From NCBI GenBank assembly GCA_038205115.1, contig JBBRCE010000049.1, positions 1 to 35,578 on the forward strand: DNA of 35,578 bases, read 5' to 3'. Source of the stretch: JBBRCE01 sp038205115 (lineage in GTDB: Bacteria > Planctomycetota > Planctomycetia > Pirellulales > JBBRCE01). Under the pieces are notes generated by a model, which ran no database searches, was not told where the DNA came from, and was given only the letters and a program-made list of their open reading frames with translations. Positions 17,845 to 26,182 of the stretch are shown here, one piece after another. The position numbers and the translations under genes were made by a program. Positions within the stretch are counted from its first letter, which is position 1. Each line of letters starts with the position of its first letter.

Positions 17845-19062
17845 ATGCGATATAGCACTCGAACTCTCGTTGATCCGGCCGACCGCGGACCGTTGCGCGT
17901 GGCCTTTATCATTACGTCCATGCCAGTCGGCGGCGCGGAAACGCTGCTGGTCAACCTGGCACGGCGCATGAATCGCGACCACTTTGCGCCGGAACTCTAT
18001 TGCCTTAAAGAATATGGACCGCTGGGCAAACTGCTGGCCGGCGAAATTCCGGCCTTCGAGCATTTGATCCGTCACAAGTACGACATTGGGATTTGGAAAC
18101 GCCTCTCGCAGCTCATGCGTTGGCGCCGGATCGACGCCGTGGTGACTGTGGGCGCGGGCGATAAAATGTTTTGGGGCCGACTTGCGGCCTGGCGTGCCGG
18201 CGCGCCAATCGTGATGTCCGCCTTGCATTCGACCGGCTGGCCCGATGGCATCGGCCGCTTGAATCGCTGGCTGACGCCCATTACCGATGCGTTCATTGGC
18301 GTCGCCAGTTCGCATGGTCAATATCTGACCGATATCGAGAGGCTGCCGCGCGATAAAGTTCACGTGATCCCCAATGGCGTGGATGTCGATCGCTTCTGCC
18401 CCGATCGAAACACCGATTATTTGCGTCGCGAACTTAAGATTCCACCGTCGGCGCCGGTGGTGGGCATTGTCGCCGCGCTACGTCCCGAGAAAAATCACGA
18501 ACTGTTTTTGCAGGCAGCCAAGTTGACTCGCGCCCGCATGCCGGACGCGCGGTTTATCATTGTCGGCGACGGCCCGATGCGCCCGCAACTGGAACAACTG
18601 TCGCAGAGCCTCGGCATTGCCGATGCGGTACACTTTGTTGGCACCCGCGCGGACATCCCGGAATTACTCTCGCTGTGCGATGTTTTTTCGCTCACTTCGC
18701 ACAACGAAGCGAACCCGGTTTCCATTTTGGAAGCGCTGGCCACTGGTAAGCCAGTTGTCGCCACAAATGTCGGTTCGGTTTGCGAAAGCGTCCGCAGCGG
18801 CGAAACGGGATTCCTGGCACCGGCCGGCGATGCCGAAGCGATTTCCGATCGCCAATGCCTGCTGCTCACCGATCGCGCACTTGCCGCGCGGATGGGCGCC
18901 AACGGCCGCGCGCTGGTTGTCGAGCATTGGTCGCTGGATCACATGGTTCGCGGCTACGAGCAGTTGATGTTGCAAATCTATCGCCGCAAGTTAGGCAAAA
19001 CCAGCGCGCCATCCTACACGTCCGTCAGCGCCACCAGCGTGGCCAACCCCCGCGCCCGCTAG
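17845..19062 (+). CDS. GT4 family glycosyltransferase
   Basis: The product is 405 residues with a GT-B fold of the GT4 type. Visible motifs are AFIITSMPVGGAETLLVNLA (N-terminal Gly-rich loop for the acceptor domain), VHVIPNGVDVDRF (domain linker), GIVAALRPEKNHELFLQAA (start of the nucleotide-sugar domain), FIIVGDGPMRPQLEQL and the E-x7-E signature in NEANPVSILEALATGKPVVA. The donor sugar is not predictable. It starts 24 bp after the flippase and is the last gene of the plus-strand polysaccharide arm. The predicted C-terminus ends in a Ser/Thr-rich tail that may be disordered. Confidence 0.9.
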   Translation: MRYSTRTLVDPADRGPLRVAFIITSMPVGGAETLLVNLARRMNRDHFAPELYCLKEYGPLGKLLAGEIPAFEHLIRHKYDIGIWKRLSQLMRWRRIDAVVTVGAGDKMFWGRLAAWRAGAPIVMSALHSTGWPDGIGRLNRWLTPITDAFIGVASSHGQYLTDIERLPRDKVHVIPNGVDVDRFCPDRNTDYLRRELKIPPSAPVVGIVAALRPEKNHELFLQAAKLTRARMPDARFIIVGDGPMRPQLEQLSQSLGIADAVHFVGTRADIPELLSLCDVFSLTSHNEANPVSILEALATGKPVVATNVGSVCESVRSGETGFLAPAGDAEAISDRQCLLLTDRALAARMGANGRALVVEHWSLDHMVRGYEQLMLQIYRRKLGKTSAPSYTSVSATSVANPRAR

Positions 19063-19734
19063 CACGCCTAACGTACGCTCAAGGGTGAGGCGTACTATCA
19101 AACGTCACTCCCAACTCACTCGTTGGGCGCGAAGTCGTGGCCCGCCACGCCAGCCTCACGTCACGCGCCGTCATGTGCTCCCGCGAAGATCGCTCCGCGC
19201 TGCGCATGCGCTGCCTGCGGGATGACTTCACTGCCCGGCGTCGCCCCGCCACACAAGCCCGAATCTGCGGCGACATGGTCGTCCGCGTTTCGCTTCAGAG
19301 CCGTTCCAAGGCCACCGATTTTTGTCGGGAGATTTTCCTTACGGTGAGCGATGCTCTGTTTTTCTGCAACTGCGAATCCAGGCGCTGCTCAATTGGCGAA
19401 GAAACGGCGGGGCACCGCCTTGCCCACCGGATTCGCTGCACCGCAACGGCCCGCCGCGCAGTGGCCGTCCAACCCGCTTAACACCGCCAAAATCGAATGC
19501 CACGCTCGCAGGTGCCAGCGTCGCGAAGTTCTTTTAAAAATTGAAATAAAACGAGTTGACGATTGCGGTTAGCCGCTCCGCAAACAACAATGAAGCCGCC
19601 CCATCGCTAATGTTCAGCGGAATGATCCGAATTGCGGTGGCCGTCGCCCGTTCGAAATTGCTGTAGATCTTTTCCGAATTCTCCCTGCATTTTGCGTGGC
19701 CATTTTTTGCCCTTCCACATTTCAAGGTTGGAAC
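19063..19734. other. Long intergenic region upstream of the surface protein gene
   Basis: These 672 bp hold no recognised gene. A weak hairpin (tacgctca ... tgaggcgta, 19073-19097) follows the glycosyltransferase but lacks a T-run. The frames present are Arg/Cys-rich and appear random. The last 200 bp are AT-richer and probably contain the promoter of the beta-repeat protein gene. I see no convincing -35/-10 pair. Confidence 0.45.
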
Positions 19735-20799
19735 ATGAAGTACGCTCGCATCTTTTCCTCCGTCGACACCAACCTTGCTCGCCTTGCCTTCATAATCGTC
19801 GTTGCCGCACTGACGCTCGGAACGAGAATGGCGGCGGCCGTCGATGGGACGTGGACCGCCAACAATACCGTCAATTGGGGCGATACGAGTGGTTGGACGG
19901 GCGGTGTGGTTGCTACTGGCGCAGGCGCAACGGCGACGTTTGACACGGTCGATTTATCCGCCAGCAGGACCATCACCCTAGAGGTGCCCTATACCGTGGG
20001 CATCTTCAAGCTCGGCAATCTCACCAGTAGCAAAGGTTTAACCTTCCAAACGAGTACGCTGACGTTGGACGGCAATGGCAGCAACGCTCAGATCACGTTC
20101 AGAAATGGCGGGGGAAACACTAACCTGAATATGCCGGTGGAACTGAAGAGCAATCTTCTCATCACAAACAGCGATTCCGGAGGTAACAAGGGATTTTTCT
20201 TTTCTGCAGGTCTCTCAAGCACCAACGGCAGCTTAACGATCACCAACAATTCAAACCTCTCTTCGCGTACGAAATTCAATTCGACGATCTCTGACGGGAC
20301 CGGAACGATTGCCTTTGATCAGACAGCCGGCTGGGCTGAATTGAACAGCGCCAACACCTTCACTGGCTCGACCACCAATCGTAGCGGCACCCTGATTCTT
20401 GGCACCAGCCTTGCCTTGCAAAACAGCGCTTTCGACACCGCCAACAGCGTGACTGGCAGTGCCGGCGATGGACTGAGAATCACCTCGACTGCGGCGACCG
20501 CGCTGACAATCGGCGGACTTATTGGCAATAAGAACTTTGCTCCGACCGGTGGCGTCTTCAACACCACGACCAACGGCTACTCGACATTGGCTGCCCTGTC
20601 CCTGAACCCCGGCACCGGCAAGAGTTACAGCTACTCCGGCGTCATCGCTGATGGTGCCGCAAATATGACGCTCACGAAGACTGGCGCGGGCTCTCAAACG
20701 TTAGCCGCCGCTAACACATATTCAGGCAGCAAGTTGGTTTCTGCCGGTACGCTGGTCGCCGGAAATTCGGAGGCTCAGCGACGGGCATTGGTGCGGTAA
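19735..20799 (+). CDS. Autotransporter-associated beta-strand repeat protein, N-terminal part (frameshifted)
   Basis: The 354-residue product begins with a signal peptide (MKYARIFSSVDTNLARLAFI onward, probably cleaved after the MAAA at about residue 35). It continues with WTANNTVNWGDTSGWTGG, the type of motif seen in autotransporter-associated beta-strand repeat proteins. Repeats of the TGAGSQTLAAANTYSGSKLV-SAGTLVAGN type appear at the end. After SAGTLVAGNS the frame turns into an Arg-rich tail and stops at 20799, while the same protein continues in the next frame from 20769. The gene is therefore broken by a one-base deletion near 20767-20769, or by a sequencing error. As read, the product is secreted but has lost its surface anchor. 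Confidence 0.85.
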   Translation: MKYARIFSSVDTNLARLAFIIVVAALTLGTRMAAAVDGTWTANNTVNWGDTSGWTGGVVATGAGATATFDTVDLSASRTITLEVPYTVGIFKLGNLTSSKGLTFQTSTLTLDGNGSNAQITFRNGGGNTNLNMPVELKSNLLITNSDSGGNKGFFFSAGLSSTNGSLTITNNSNLSSRTKFNSTISDGTGTIAFDQTAGWAELNSANTFTGSTTNRSGTLILGTSLALQNSAFDTANSVTGSAGDGLRITSTAATALTIGGLIGNKNFAPTGGVFNTTTNGYSTLAALSLNPGTGKSYSYSGVIADGAANMTLTKTGAGSQTLAAANTYSGSKLVSAGTLVAGNSEAQRRALVR

Positions 20800-22601
20800 C
20801 CGTCGATGGCGGTACGCTGGCCAGCGCCACGACCGGCGGCTCGATTCTCGGACCGGTGGTCGGCGGAGCTGCAGCGCATGTCTTTGCCCCGGGCGGAGTG
20901 GGCGCGGTCGGAAATTTCTCGCTCGGTTCGACTTTGGATCTGAATGCCAATTCGACTCTAAATTTTGATATCAACGGCACTGCCAATACGTCCGACTTGC
21001 TGGCCGTGACCGGTGTGCTTTCCGCAACCGGCACGCCGGCGATCACCTTGGCCACGACTGGTACGCTGACCTCCAGTTCCTATATTTTGGCCACCTTCGC
21101 CAGTAGCTCGATCACCAACAGCAGCTTTTCGCTGCCCTCGGCGCCGAGTGGCTATTCCTGGAAAATCAACGCGACAAGTATCGGACTGATGTCCGCAGTG
21201 GTTGCTTCGACCAATGGCATCTGGAACGTTAACGCTTCTGGTTCGTGGAACACCGCCGGCAATTGGAGTGGTGTGCCTGGGCTAAGCGGCAGTTCAGCGG
21301 GTAACGACACCGCCACGTTCGCCGCGGCAGCCACGACAGTCAATCCAGCCGTGACGCTCGATGGTGTTTCTCCCGTGCTCAAAGGCGTTACCTTCAACAA
21401 CACGGCACACGGCTACACCATCGCGCAAGGCACCGGCGGAAGTTTGACTTTGAACGGTGGTGCATCGCCGTCGACGATCGATGTCACCAATGGCAGCCAC
21501 ACAATCAGCGCTCCGCTAACATTGGCTACCAACACCAACATCACGCTGGCCAACGCTGGCAGCCTGACATTGTCCGGTGCACAAACCTGGGCTGGTCACA
21601 ATGTGGCTGTCAGCGGCGCTGGCACCGTGACCATCTCCGGCCCGCAAGCGAATATTAGCCCTGCAACGCTGACCGTGAACACGGGCGTTACCGCCAACAT
21701 CAACACCAACGCCGGCACAGGGCTTTCGCTGGTCAACAGCGGCACGGTGAATTTGAAGTCGTCGCAAAGCCTCGGTGGTGTGACCATCAACAGCGGCGCG
21801 CACACCAATATCACCACCAACACCGCGCTGCCGGTTGCGACCGGACCGAGCGTGGTGGTCACGCAGACGCTGACGATAGCCAGTCATGTGGTCAGCGGGA
21901 ACAGGTTGTGGGACGGATATTTGGACTTGGCCAACAACAAACTTGTCCTGCAAACCGGGGGACTCAGCGGCGCTTCGCTGCAAGACGCGGTCAAGCAGGT
22001 GGCCAGCCAAGTCAAGTCGGGCTATAACTTGGCTAACGGCTCCAGCACACTGTGGATGGGCACTGGCATCGGCAGTTCCTCCGCCGCGGCCGACACTCGC
22101 CGCATCGTCGGCTTGGCGGTGTTCCAAAACAACACCAAGTCGTTCGGCTCGGTGGACGGCACCGTCAGCGACGGCACCGGCAACGCGTTCATCACCAACG
22201 CCAGCCAATTCGGCGGCGTCTTGCCAGCCAAGAACGACACACTGGTGAAGTTCACCTACTTCGGCGATACCGATCTCGACGGCGTAATCACTGCTGGCGA
22301 CTATGCCAACATCGACTTGGCGTTCGCTCACCAACAAACGCTTGGACCGCAAACCGGTTGGGCGAACGGCGACTTCGACTACGACGGCTCGATCACGGCC
22401 GCCGACTATTCGCTGATGGATTCGGCTTTTGCGGCACAAAGCGGCGCATTGTCTGGCGAAGTTCACACGCTGGGTTCACTCGGTGGCTCGCTGGGCTCGG
22501 TCACCGCCGTGCCAGAACCAAGTACTTGGCTGCTGGGCCTGATGGGCATCATCGGCCTCTTTGCCATGTTTGGCCGTCGCAAGCTGGCGGCGGCCGGATA
22601 G
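20769..22601 (+). CDS. PEP-CTERM surface protein, C-terminal part (continuation after frameshift)
   Basis: From 20769 the frame reads GGSATGIGAVTVDGGTLAS and so continues the beta-strand repeat of the preceding ORF. The nearest start-like codon is GTG at 20856, but homology begins before it. The segment holds a second WNVNASGSWNTAGNWSGVPG block, more beta-strand repeats and a region ending in two dockerin-like calcium loops (DTDLDGVITAGDYANIDLAF and DFDYDGSITAADYSLMDSAF). It ends in a PEP-CTERM sorting signal: VPEPSTW, a hydrophobic helix and RRK. PEP-CTERM tails are recognised by exosortases in bacteria that make exopolysaccharide, consistent with the locus just upstream. Without the N-terminal ORF this part has no signal peptide. 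Confidence 0.87.
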   Translation, partial: GGSATGIGAVTVDGGTLASATTGGSILGPVVGGAAAHVFAPGGVGAVGNFSLGSTLDLNANSTLNFDINGTANTSDLLAVTGVLSATGTPAITLATTGTLTSSSYILATFASSSITNSSFSLPSAPSGYSWKINATSIGLMSAVVASTNGIWNVNASGSWNTAGNWSGVPGLSGSSAGNDTATFAAAATTVNPAVTLDGVSPVLKGVTFNNTAHGYTIAQGTGGSLTLNGGASPSTIDVTNGSHTISAPLTLATNTNITLANAGSLTLSGAQTWAGHNVAVSGAGTVTISGPQANISPATLTVNTGVTANINTNAGTGLSLVNSGTVNLKSSQSLGGVTINSGAHTNITTNTALPVATGPSVVVTQTLTIASHVVSGNRLWDGYLDLANNKLVLQTGGLSGASLQDAVKQVASQVKSGYNLANGSSTLWMGTGIGSSSAAADTRRIVGLAVFQNNTKSFGSVDGTVSDGTGNAFITNASQFGGVLPAKNDTLVKFTYFGDTDLDGVITAGDYANIDLAFAHQQTLGPQTGWANGDFDYDGSITAADYSLMDSAFAAQSGALSGEVHTLGSLGGSLGSVTAVPEPSTWLLGLMGIIGLFAMFGRRKLAAAG

Positions 22602-22629
22602 TTCGAATCGGTTCCAGAAAGTTCAGCTC

Positions 22630-22673
22630 GCCTGTCTCACCGCAAACATGTTTGCGTTGAGACAGGCTTTTTT
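22630..22673 (+). terminator. Strong Rho-independent terminator of the PEP-CTERM gene
   Basis: Two 19-nt arms (22630-22648 and 22649-22667; the outer part is gcctgtctca paired with tgagacaggc) form a near-perfect hairpin with one mismatch and a minimal loop. A run of six T follows at 22668-22673. It lies 29 bp past the PEP-CTERM stop. Confidence 0.9.
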
Positions 22674-22965
22674 GTTGCTTCAATCGCTAGAGCCGATCCA
22701 TTGTTTGAAGGACAGTTTGCCGCTGCGTTGATAATTCAGCGGTTATGCCGGCGAAAGCACACTTGCATTCGAATTCGGCACATTCAACCGCGTGGCCAAA
22801 GCGACTCGGTTGCGACGGTGATGCCATCGCCCACATCGAGCCGCTTGCAGTGGCATGGTGACGACCAACTTGCCGGCGAGCGTGCTTTGAAAGTGATGAG
22901 AAAACGCTGGAACATCGCGGTGCCGCCAACGGCTTCGGCGAAGCCGCTGGCGAAAAGCGAGCGAT
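22674..22965. other. Intergenic, nothing recognised
   Basis: This is the spacer between the PEP-CTERM terminator and the 3' end of the convergent TPR gene. No ORF with protein-like composition and no further repeat were found. Confidence 0.5.
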
Positions 22966-24240
22966 TTATTTCAAAGACGAATCCAGCTTGATCGCCGCGG
23001 CTTTGTCTTTGGCGGCTAATTGCGGGTTGCCCAACTGAGCGTAGGTCGTGCCACGGTTGTAATATGCTCGGGCGTTATTGCTGTCGAGCTTGATGGCCGT
23101 GCTGTAGGAACTGAGCGCCTCGCTGGGAGCGCCCGCTTGTTGCTGCACCACGGCGCGGCGATACCAGGCCATGCTGCTCTTGGGGTCGAGCCGCAATGCC
23201 TGATCGAAATCAAAACTTGCTTTGTGCAGATCGCCAATTTTGTTGTACGCCAGGCCGCGATTGGTGTAGACCGCCGCAGTCATGGTGCTCAGGCGCGAGC
23301 GCATCACGGCGGCCGTCACGTCGCCCGTTTCGATGACGGGGTTTTCGATCAACCGCAAGCACTTGTTGTAGTGCGTAACGGCACCCCAGTAATCGGCGCG
23401 GCTGGCGGCGATCAAGCCCTTGTACAATTCCGGACGCGGATCGTCGGTGGCCAGCGATTGAGCATCTTCTAAATCCGCTTCGGCAATTTTCCATTCGTTC
23501 TTGTAGTACCAGACAATGGCGCGACGCAAAAACGCGTCGCCGTTGGTGGAATCGAGATGGATCGACTCATTCAGAGCCTCCAGCGCATCGTCCAAGTGCC
23601 CAAGATTGCGCTCGGCCACGCCACGCCACAGAAAGGCTTCGGCATCGCGCGGGTCGACGCGAATGGCATCGGCCAGGATTTTCAAAGCGTCTAGGTTTTT
23701 GCCGGTCTCAATCAGTTCCTTGGCCTTCGTGACGCTGGAATCGCTGGGCGACCGCGTTGGCGAGGCGTCGGACTTTTTGACGACTTCGGCGGGAACGGTG
23801 CCCGGATTGAACGGTGAGTTTTTGCCGGCTGGCGACTCGCTCGACTTGTTCGGCGGAATATTCAGGTTCGGTCCAAACAAATCGACGCCGTTGCCGGTGG
23901 TCGAGGGCACGCCGCCCGGACTGCGAGTTGGATCGATGGTGGTTCGAGGTTCCGCGGCGGGATTTTTTTGGACCGGGGCAAAGATGTCGATAGGATTTTC
24001 CGCCGGCTTGGACGGAGCTGTCATTTCTGGCGGAGGCTTCGGCAGATCGTTGAAGGGGTCCGAAAGCGCGGGCGATTTTTTCGGCTCGGTCGCCGTCGGC
24101 GCAAAGGGATCGTCGATGACGGATTTGCCGCCAGCCGCTTGGGCCCAAATCGCGGCCGGCGAGAGGGCTAATCCCACGGCGGAGACGGCCGCCAAATGAC
24201 GACAGAAATCGATCCAGTTACCAGCAGTTTTCCAGGTCAT
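22966..24240 (-). CDS. Exported tetratricopeptide repeat (TPR) protein
   Basis: The product is 424 residues from the ATG at 24240, which has GAGG 6 bases upstream. The frame continues to a GTG at 24264, but the signal peptide (CRHLAAVSAVGLALSPAAIWA) fits the ATG. A Pro/Ser/Asn-rich linker occupies about residues 35-155, with repeated DPF- and DLF-type short motifs. TPR units follow from about residue 165 to the end, for example AEAFLWRGVAERNLGHLDDA, GDAFLRRAIVWYYKNEWKIA, AVYTNRGLAYNKIGDLHKAS and ARAYYNRGTTYAQLGNPQLA. It probably acts as an exported scaffold for protein-protein contacts. The partner is unknown. It is monocistronic. Confidence 0.9.
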   Translation of the reverse strand: MTWKTAGNWIDFCRHLAAVSAVGLALSPAAIWAQAAGGKSVIDDPFAPTATEPKKSPALSDPFNDLPKPPPEMTAPSKPAENPIDIFAPVQKNPAAEPRTTIDPTRSPGGVPSTTGNGVDLFGPNLNIPPNKSSESPAGKNSPFNPGTVPAEVVKKSDASPTRSPSDSSVTKAKELIETGKNLDALKILADAIRVDPRDAEAFLWRGVAERNLGHLDDALEALNESIHLDSTNGDAFLRRAIVWYYKNEWKIAEADLEDAQSLATDDPRPELYKGLIAASRADYWGAVTHYNKCLRLIENPVIETGDVTAAVMRSRLSTMTAAVYTNRGLAYNKIGDLHKASFDFDQALRLDPKSSMAWYRRAVVQQQAGAPSEALSSYSTAIKLDSNNARAYYNRGTTYAQLGNPQLAAKDKAAAIKLDSSLK

Positions 24241-24510
24241 CGCTTGCCTCGAATGAAGACACACAAGATTGCCTACCTGGACTCCATTTTAATTACCGAG
24301 CAAAATCGCCAATCGACCGACAACCGCCGCGCAGCAATTAGTTTTGGCTACCCGCCATTATACGCGCTCCGCACGGCAAAGATGGAACTTGAAATGTTGC
24401 AAAAACGCATCATTTTTTGCCCGTCAGTTGCGACGCACGCCCTGGCGCTGGCAAGCCGCGACGGAATTGCCGTCAGTTCCGGACGGAGTTCGGCCCAAAT
24501 CCGCTGGCGG

Positions 24511-24705
24511 TTAAATCTTGCCCAAGGCGTCCTTGATGCGTTTCCACGCGGAGTTGTGAGCCTTTTGGTTCGGTTCTTTGCCTGCAGGGTCTTCGCCATC
24601 GCGCATGAAGCCGTGACCGGCGCCGTCGTAGACCACTGGTTCGTAGGTTTTGCTGGCGGCTTTCATGGTTTTTTCCGTGTCCGGAATCATGGGCTGGACT
24701 GCAAA
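24511..24705 (-). pseudogene. Dienelactone hydrolase family, C-terminal remnant
   Basis: On minus the frame encodes MIPDTEKTMKAASKTYEPVV, then YDGAGHGFMRDGEDPAG, and ends with AHNSAWKRIKDALGKI and a stop at 24511-24513. YDGAGHGFMR is the conserved block with the catalytic His of dienelactone hydrolases. Only about 60 of the usual 250-290 residues remain. The nucleophile-Cys and Asp parts are absent, and homology is lost near 24705-24715, right before the recombinase promoter. This suggests that an integration or rearrangement removed the rest of the gene. The missing 5' part is not elsewhere in the window. Confidence 0.8.
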
Positions 24706-24718
24706 GTTTTGCGACTAG

Positions 24719-24735
24719 CGAAGCGATTCGCTTCG
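24719..24735. repeat. Perfect palindrome at the recombinase boundary
   Basis: The sequence cgaagcgattcgcttcg has 8-bp arms around one central base. It lies between the broken hydrolase gene and the recombinase start. It could be a recombinase arm or core site, or an operator controlling the recombinase gene. No second copy was seen in the window. Confidence 0.5.
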
Positions 24736-24830
24736 GAAAATTACGAGAAAATTTTCCATCTCTTGCGCGATGAATACAATTCTCGCGAAAGGGATAACGA
24801 AAGGGTTCTTTGTAAACACCGGAGGCGAGT

Positions 24831-25889
24831 ATGCCAGGCCCGAAACCTAAGATGAATTGGACGAAATCACTCGGCCAATATACCTGCACGATCGAAGGAA
24901 AACTGCATCGACTAGGCGTCGAAAAAACGATCGCGGAAAAGCAGTTTGCTTTCGTGATGAATAAGGCGGACCTCGCCGAACCGATCAAAGGCAATCCCAC
25001 CTTTGCCGAGATCGCCGATGACTGGCTCGAATATGTCCAGCAAACCTTCGATACGCGGCGCTACGATATTTGCCAGCCTCGCATCAACGAATTCATCACC
25101 TTCGTTGGCGGTGGTTTGAAAGTCAAAGAGCTTCGCGCCCGGCACGTTGAAGACTGGATTAAAAGTAAAACCAACGTGACCAAGGACGGCACCAGGCGAC
25201 TCTACAAATCGATTATTTTGGCAGCACTGAACTGGGCAGCGTCGCCTCGCAATCGCCGGATTGCTTTCAATCCGCTTCGCGGCAAGCTGGAATTGCCTGA
25301 AGGCGATTCGCGAGGCGGTGAGGCTGTCTGGTCTCCGGACATCTTCAAGCTAGTGATCGATAATGTGAACCCGATGTTTGGCGATGTGCTTCGAGCTTGC
25401 GCCTGGACGGGCGCCAGGCCATCGACCATCAGGCAAGTTGAGGCCCGACATTTCATCCCGCATTTGCGGCTGTGGGACGTCGAAGACCTCTACCGCAATC
25501 GTGCCTGCAAAAAGAAATACGTTCGCAGAATTTGGCTAAATCCGCAGATGATTAAGCTAGTGGAACGGCTCAATCGCGAACATCCGCACGGACCGATTTT
25601 CCGAAACACCAAGGGCACGCCCTATGGCGGCGATGTGCTTACGATGATGATGTTCAAGCTTCGCCTGCGGCTGCAGCGGAAGGGAATCGAACTGCCGGCT
25701 GGCATTTGCGTGTACGGTCTCCGTCACTCATTCGCCACAACTTTCATCAAGCAGCATCCCGACAAGCTGGAATACTTGCGGGAATTGCTCGGGCATTCCA
25801 GCCTCAAGATGATCCGCAAAACCTACGGCCATCTATTTGATGAACACGCCGCGATGCACAGCGTGCTCGATACGCTAGAGGTTCTTTGA
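24831..25889 (+). CDS. Tyrosine recombinase / site-specific integrase
   Basis: The product is 352 residues. A GGAGG lies 5 bases before the ATG at 24831. The N-terminal SAM-like core-binding domain covers about residues 55-140. The catalytic domain shows Arg196 in WTGARPS, YGLRHSF with Arg298, His322 in LLGHSS and the nucleophile Tyr332 in KTYGHL. The first His of the usual H-x-x-R box is Tyr295, a tolerated variation in this family. The enzyme should cut and rejoin DNA at attachment sites for integration or excision. It is convergent with an excisionase-like gene across a shared terminator and lies beside a truncated host gene, so it probably belongs to an integrated element. Confidence 0.9.
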   Translation: MPGPKPKMNWTKSLGQYTCTIEGKLHRLGVEKTIAEKQFAFVMNKADLAEPIKGNPTFAEIADDWLEYVQQTFDTRRYDICQPRINEFITFVGGGLKVKELRARHVEDWIKSKTNVTKDGTRRLYKSIILAALNWAASPRNRRIAFNPLRGKLELPEGDSRGGEAVWSPDIFKLVIDNVNPMFGDVLRACAWTGARPSTIRQVEARHFIPHLRLWDVEDLYRNRACKKKYVRRIWLNPQMIKLVERLNREHPHGPIFRNTKGTPYGGDVLTMMMFKLRLRLQRKGIELPAGICVYGLRHSFATTFIKQHPDKLEYLRELLGHSSLKMIRKTYGHLFDEHAAMHSVLDTLEVL

Positions 25890-25904
25890 ACCGCAGACTA
25901 AAAG

Positions 25905-25934
25905 AAATGCCCCGCCATCCGTGGCGGGGCATTT
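25905..25934. terminator. Bidirectional terminator between recombinase and excisionase-like genes
   Basis: A perfect 12-bp stem has arms at 25905-25916 (aaatgccccgcc) and 25923-25934 with a 6-nt loop (atccgt). Flanking A and T residues allow function in both directions. Its last bases overlap the excisionase-like stop codon. Confidence 0.88.
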
Positions 25935-26175
25935 ATCGAAACTTGACGTGCTTGAACACATGTTTCTCATCCGGCGGCGCACGTGCGGCCGGCTTTGAGT
26001 AAACTTTCTGCTGGGCGATGAAACCGTCCAGATCGGCGGCATCGATTCGGATGATGCCACGTGAGCCCGGTCTGGCGATCCGCACGTGCGGCAACGAGCC
26101 AGCGGCGCACAACTCGTAAACCAAGCTTTGCGAAATTCCGAGCCTCTCTGCCGCACTTTTTATGTTCAATAGCAT
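25933..26175 (-). CDS. Excisionase-like DNA-binding protein (MerR-type helix-turn-helix)
   Basis: From the ATG at 26175 the product is 80 residues. LNIKSAAERLGISQSLVYEL is a winged helix-turn-helix of the excisionase/AlpA type, followed by GSLPHVRI and IRIDAADLDGFIAQQK, the usual wing and helix. Such proteins bend attachment-site DNA and bias the integrase towards excision, or regulate the integrase. A TTG at 26208 would add 11 residues, but ATG is preferred. The gene follows the 144-residue unknown gene after 7 bp, so the two probably form an operon. Confidence 0.8.
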   Translation of the reverse strand: MLLNIKSAAERLGISQSLVYELCAAGSLPHVRIARPGSRGIIRIDAADLDGFIAQQKVYSKPAARAPPDEKHVFKHVKFR

Positions 26176-26182
26176 GAGACGC

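Noticed and set aside
20760..20775. Programmed -1 frameshifting in the PEP-CTERM gene
   Set aside because: No slippery heptamer or downstream pseudoknot is visible at the shift, so a simple indel is more likely.
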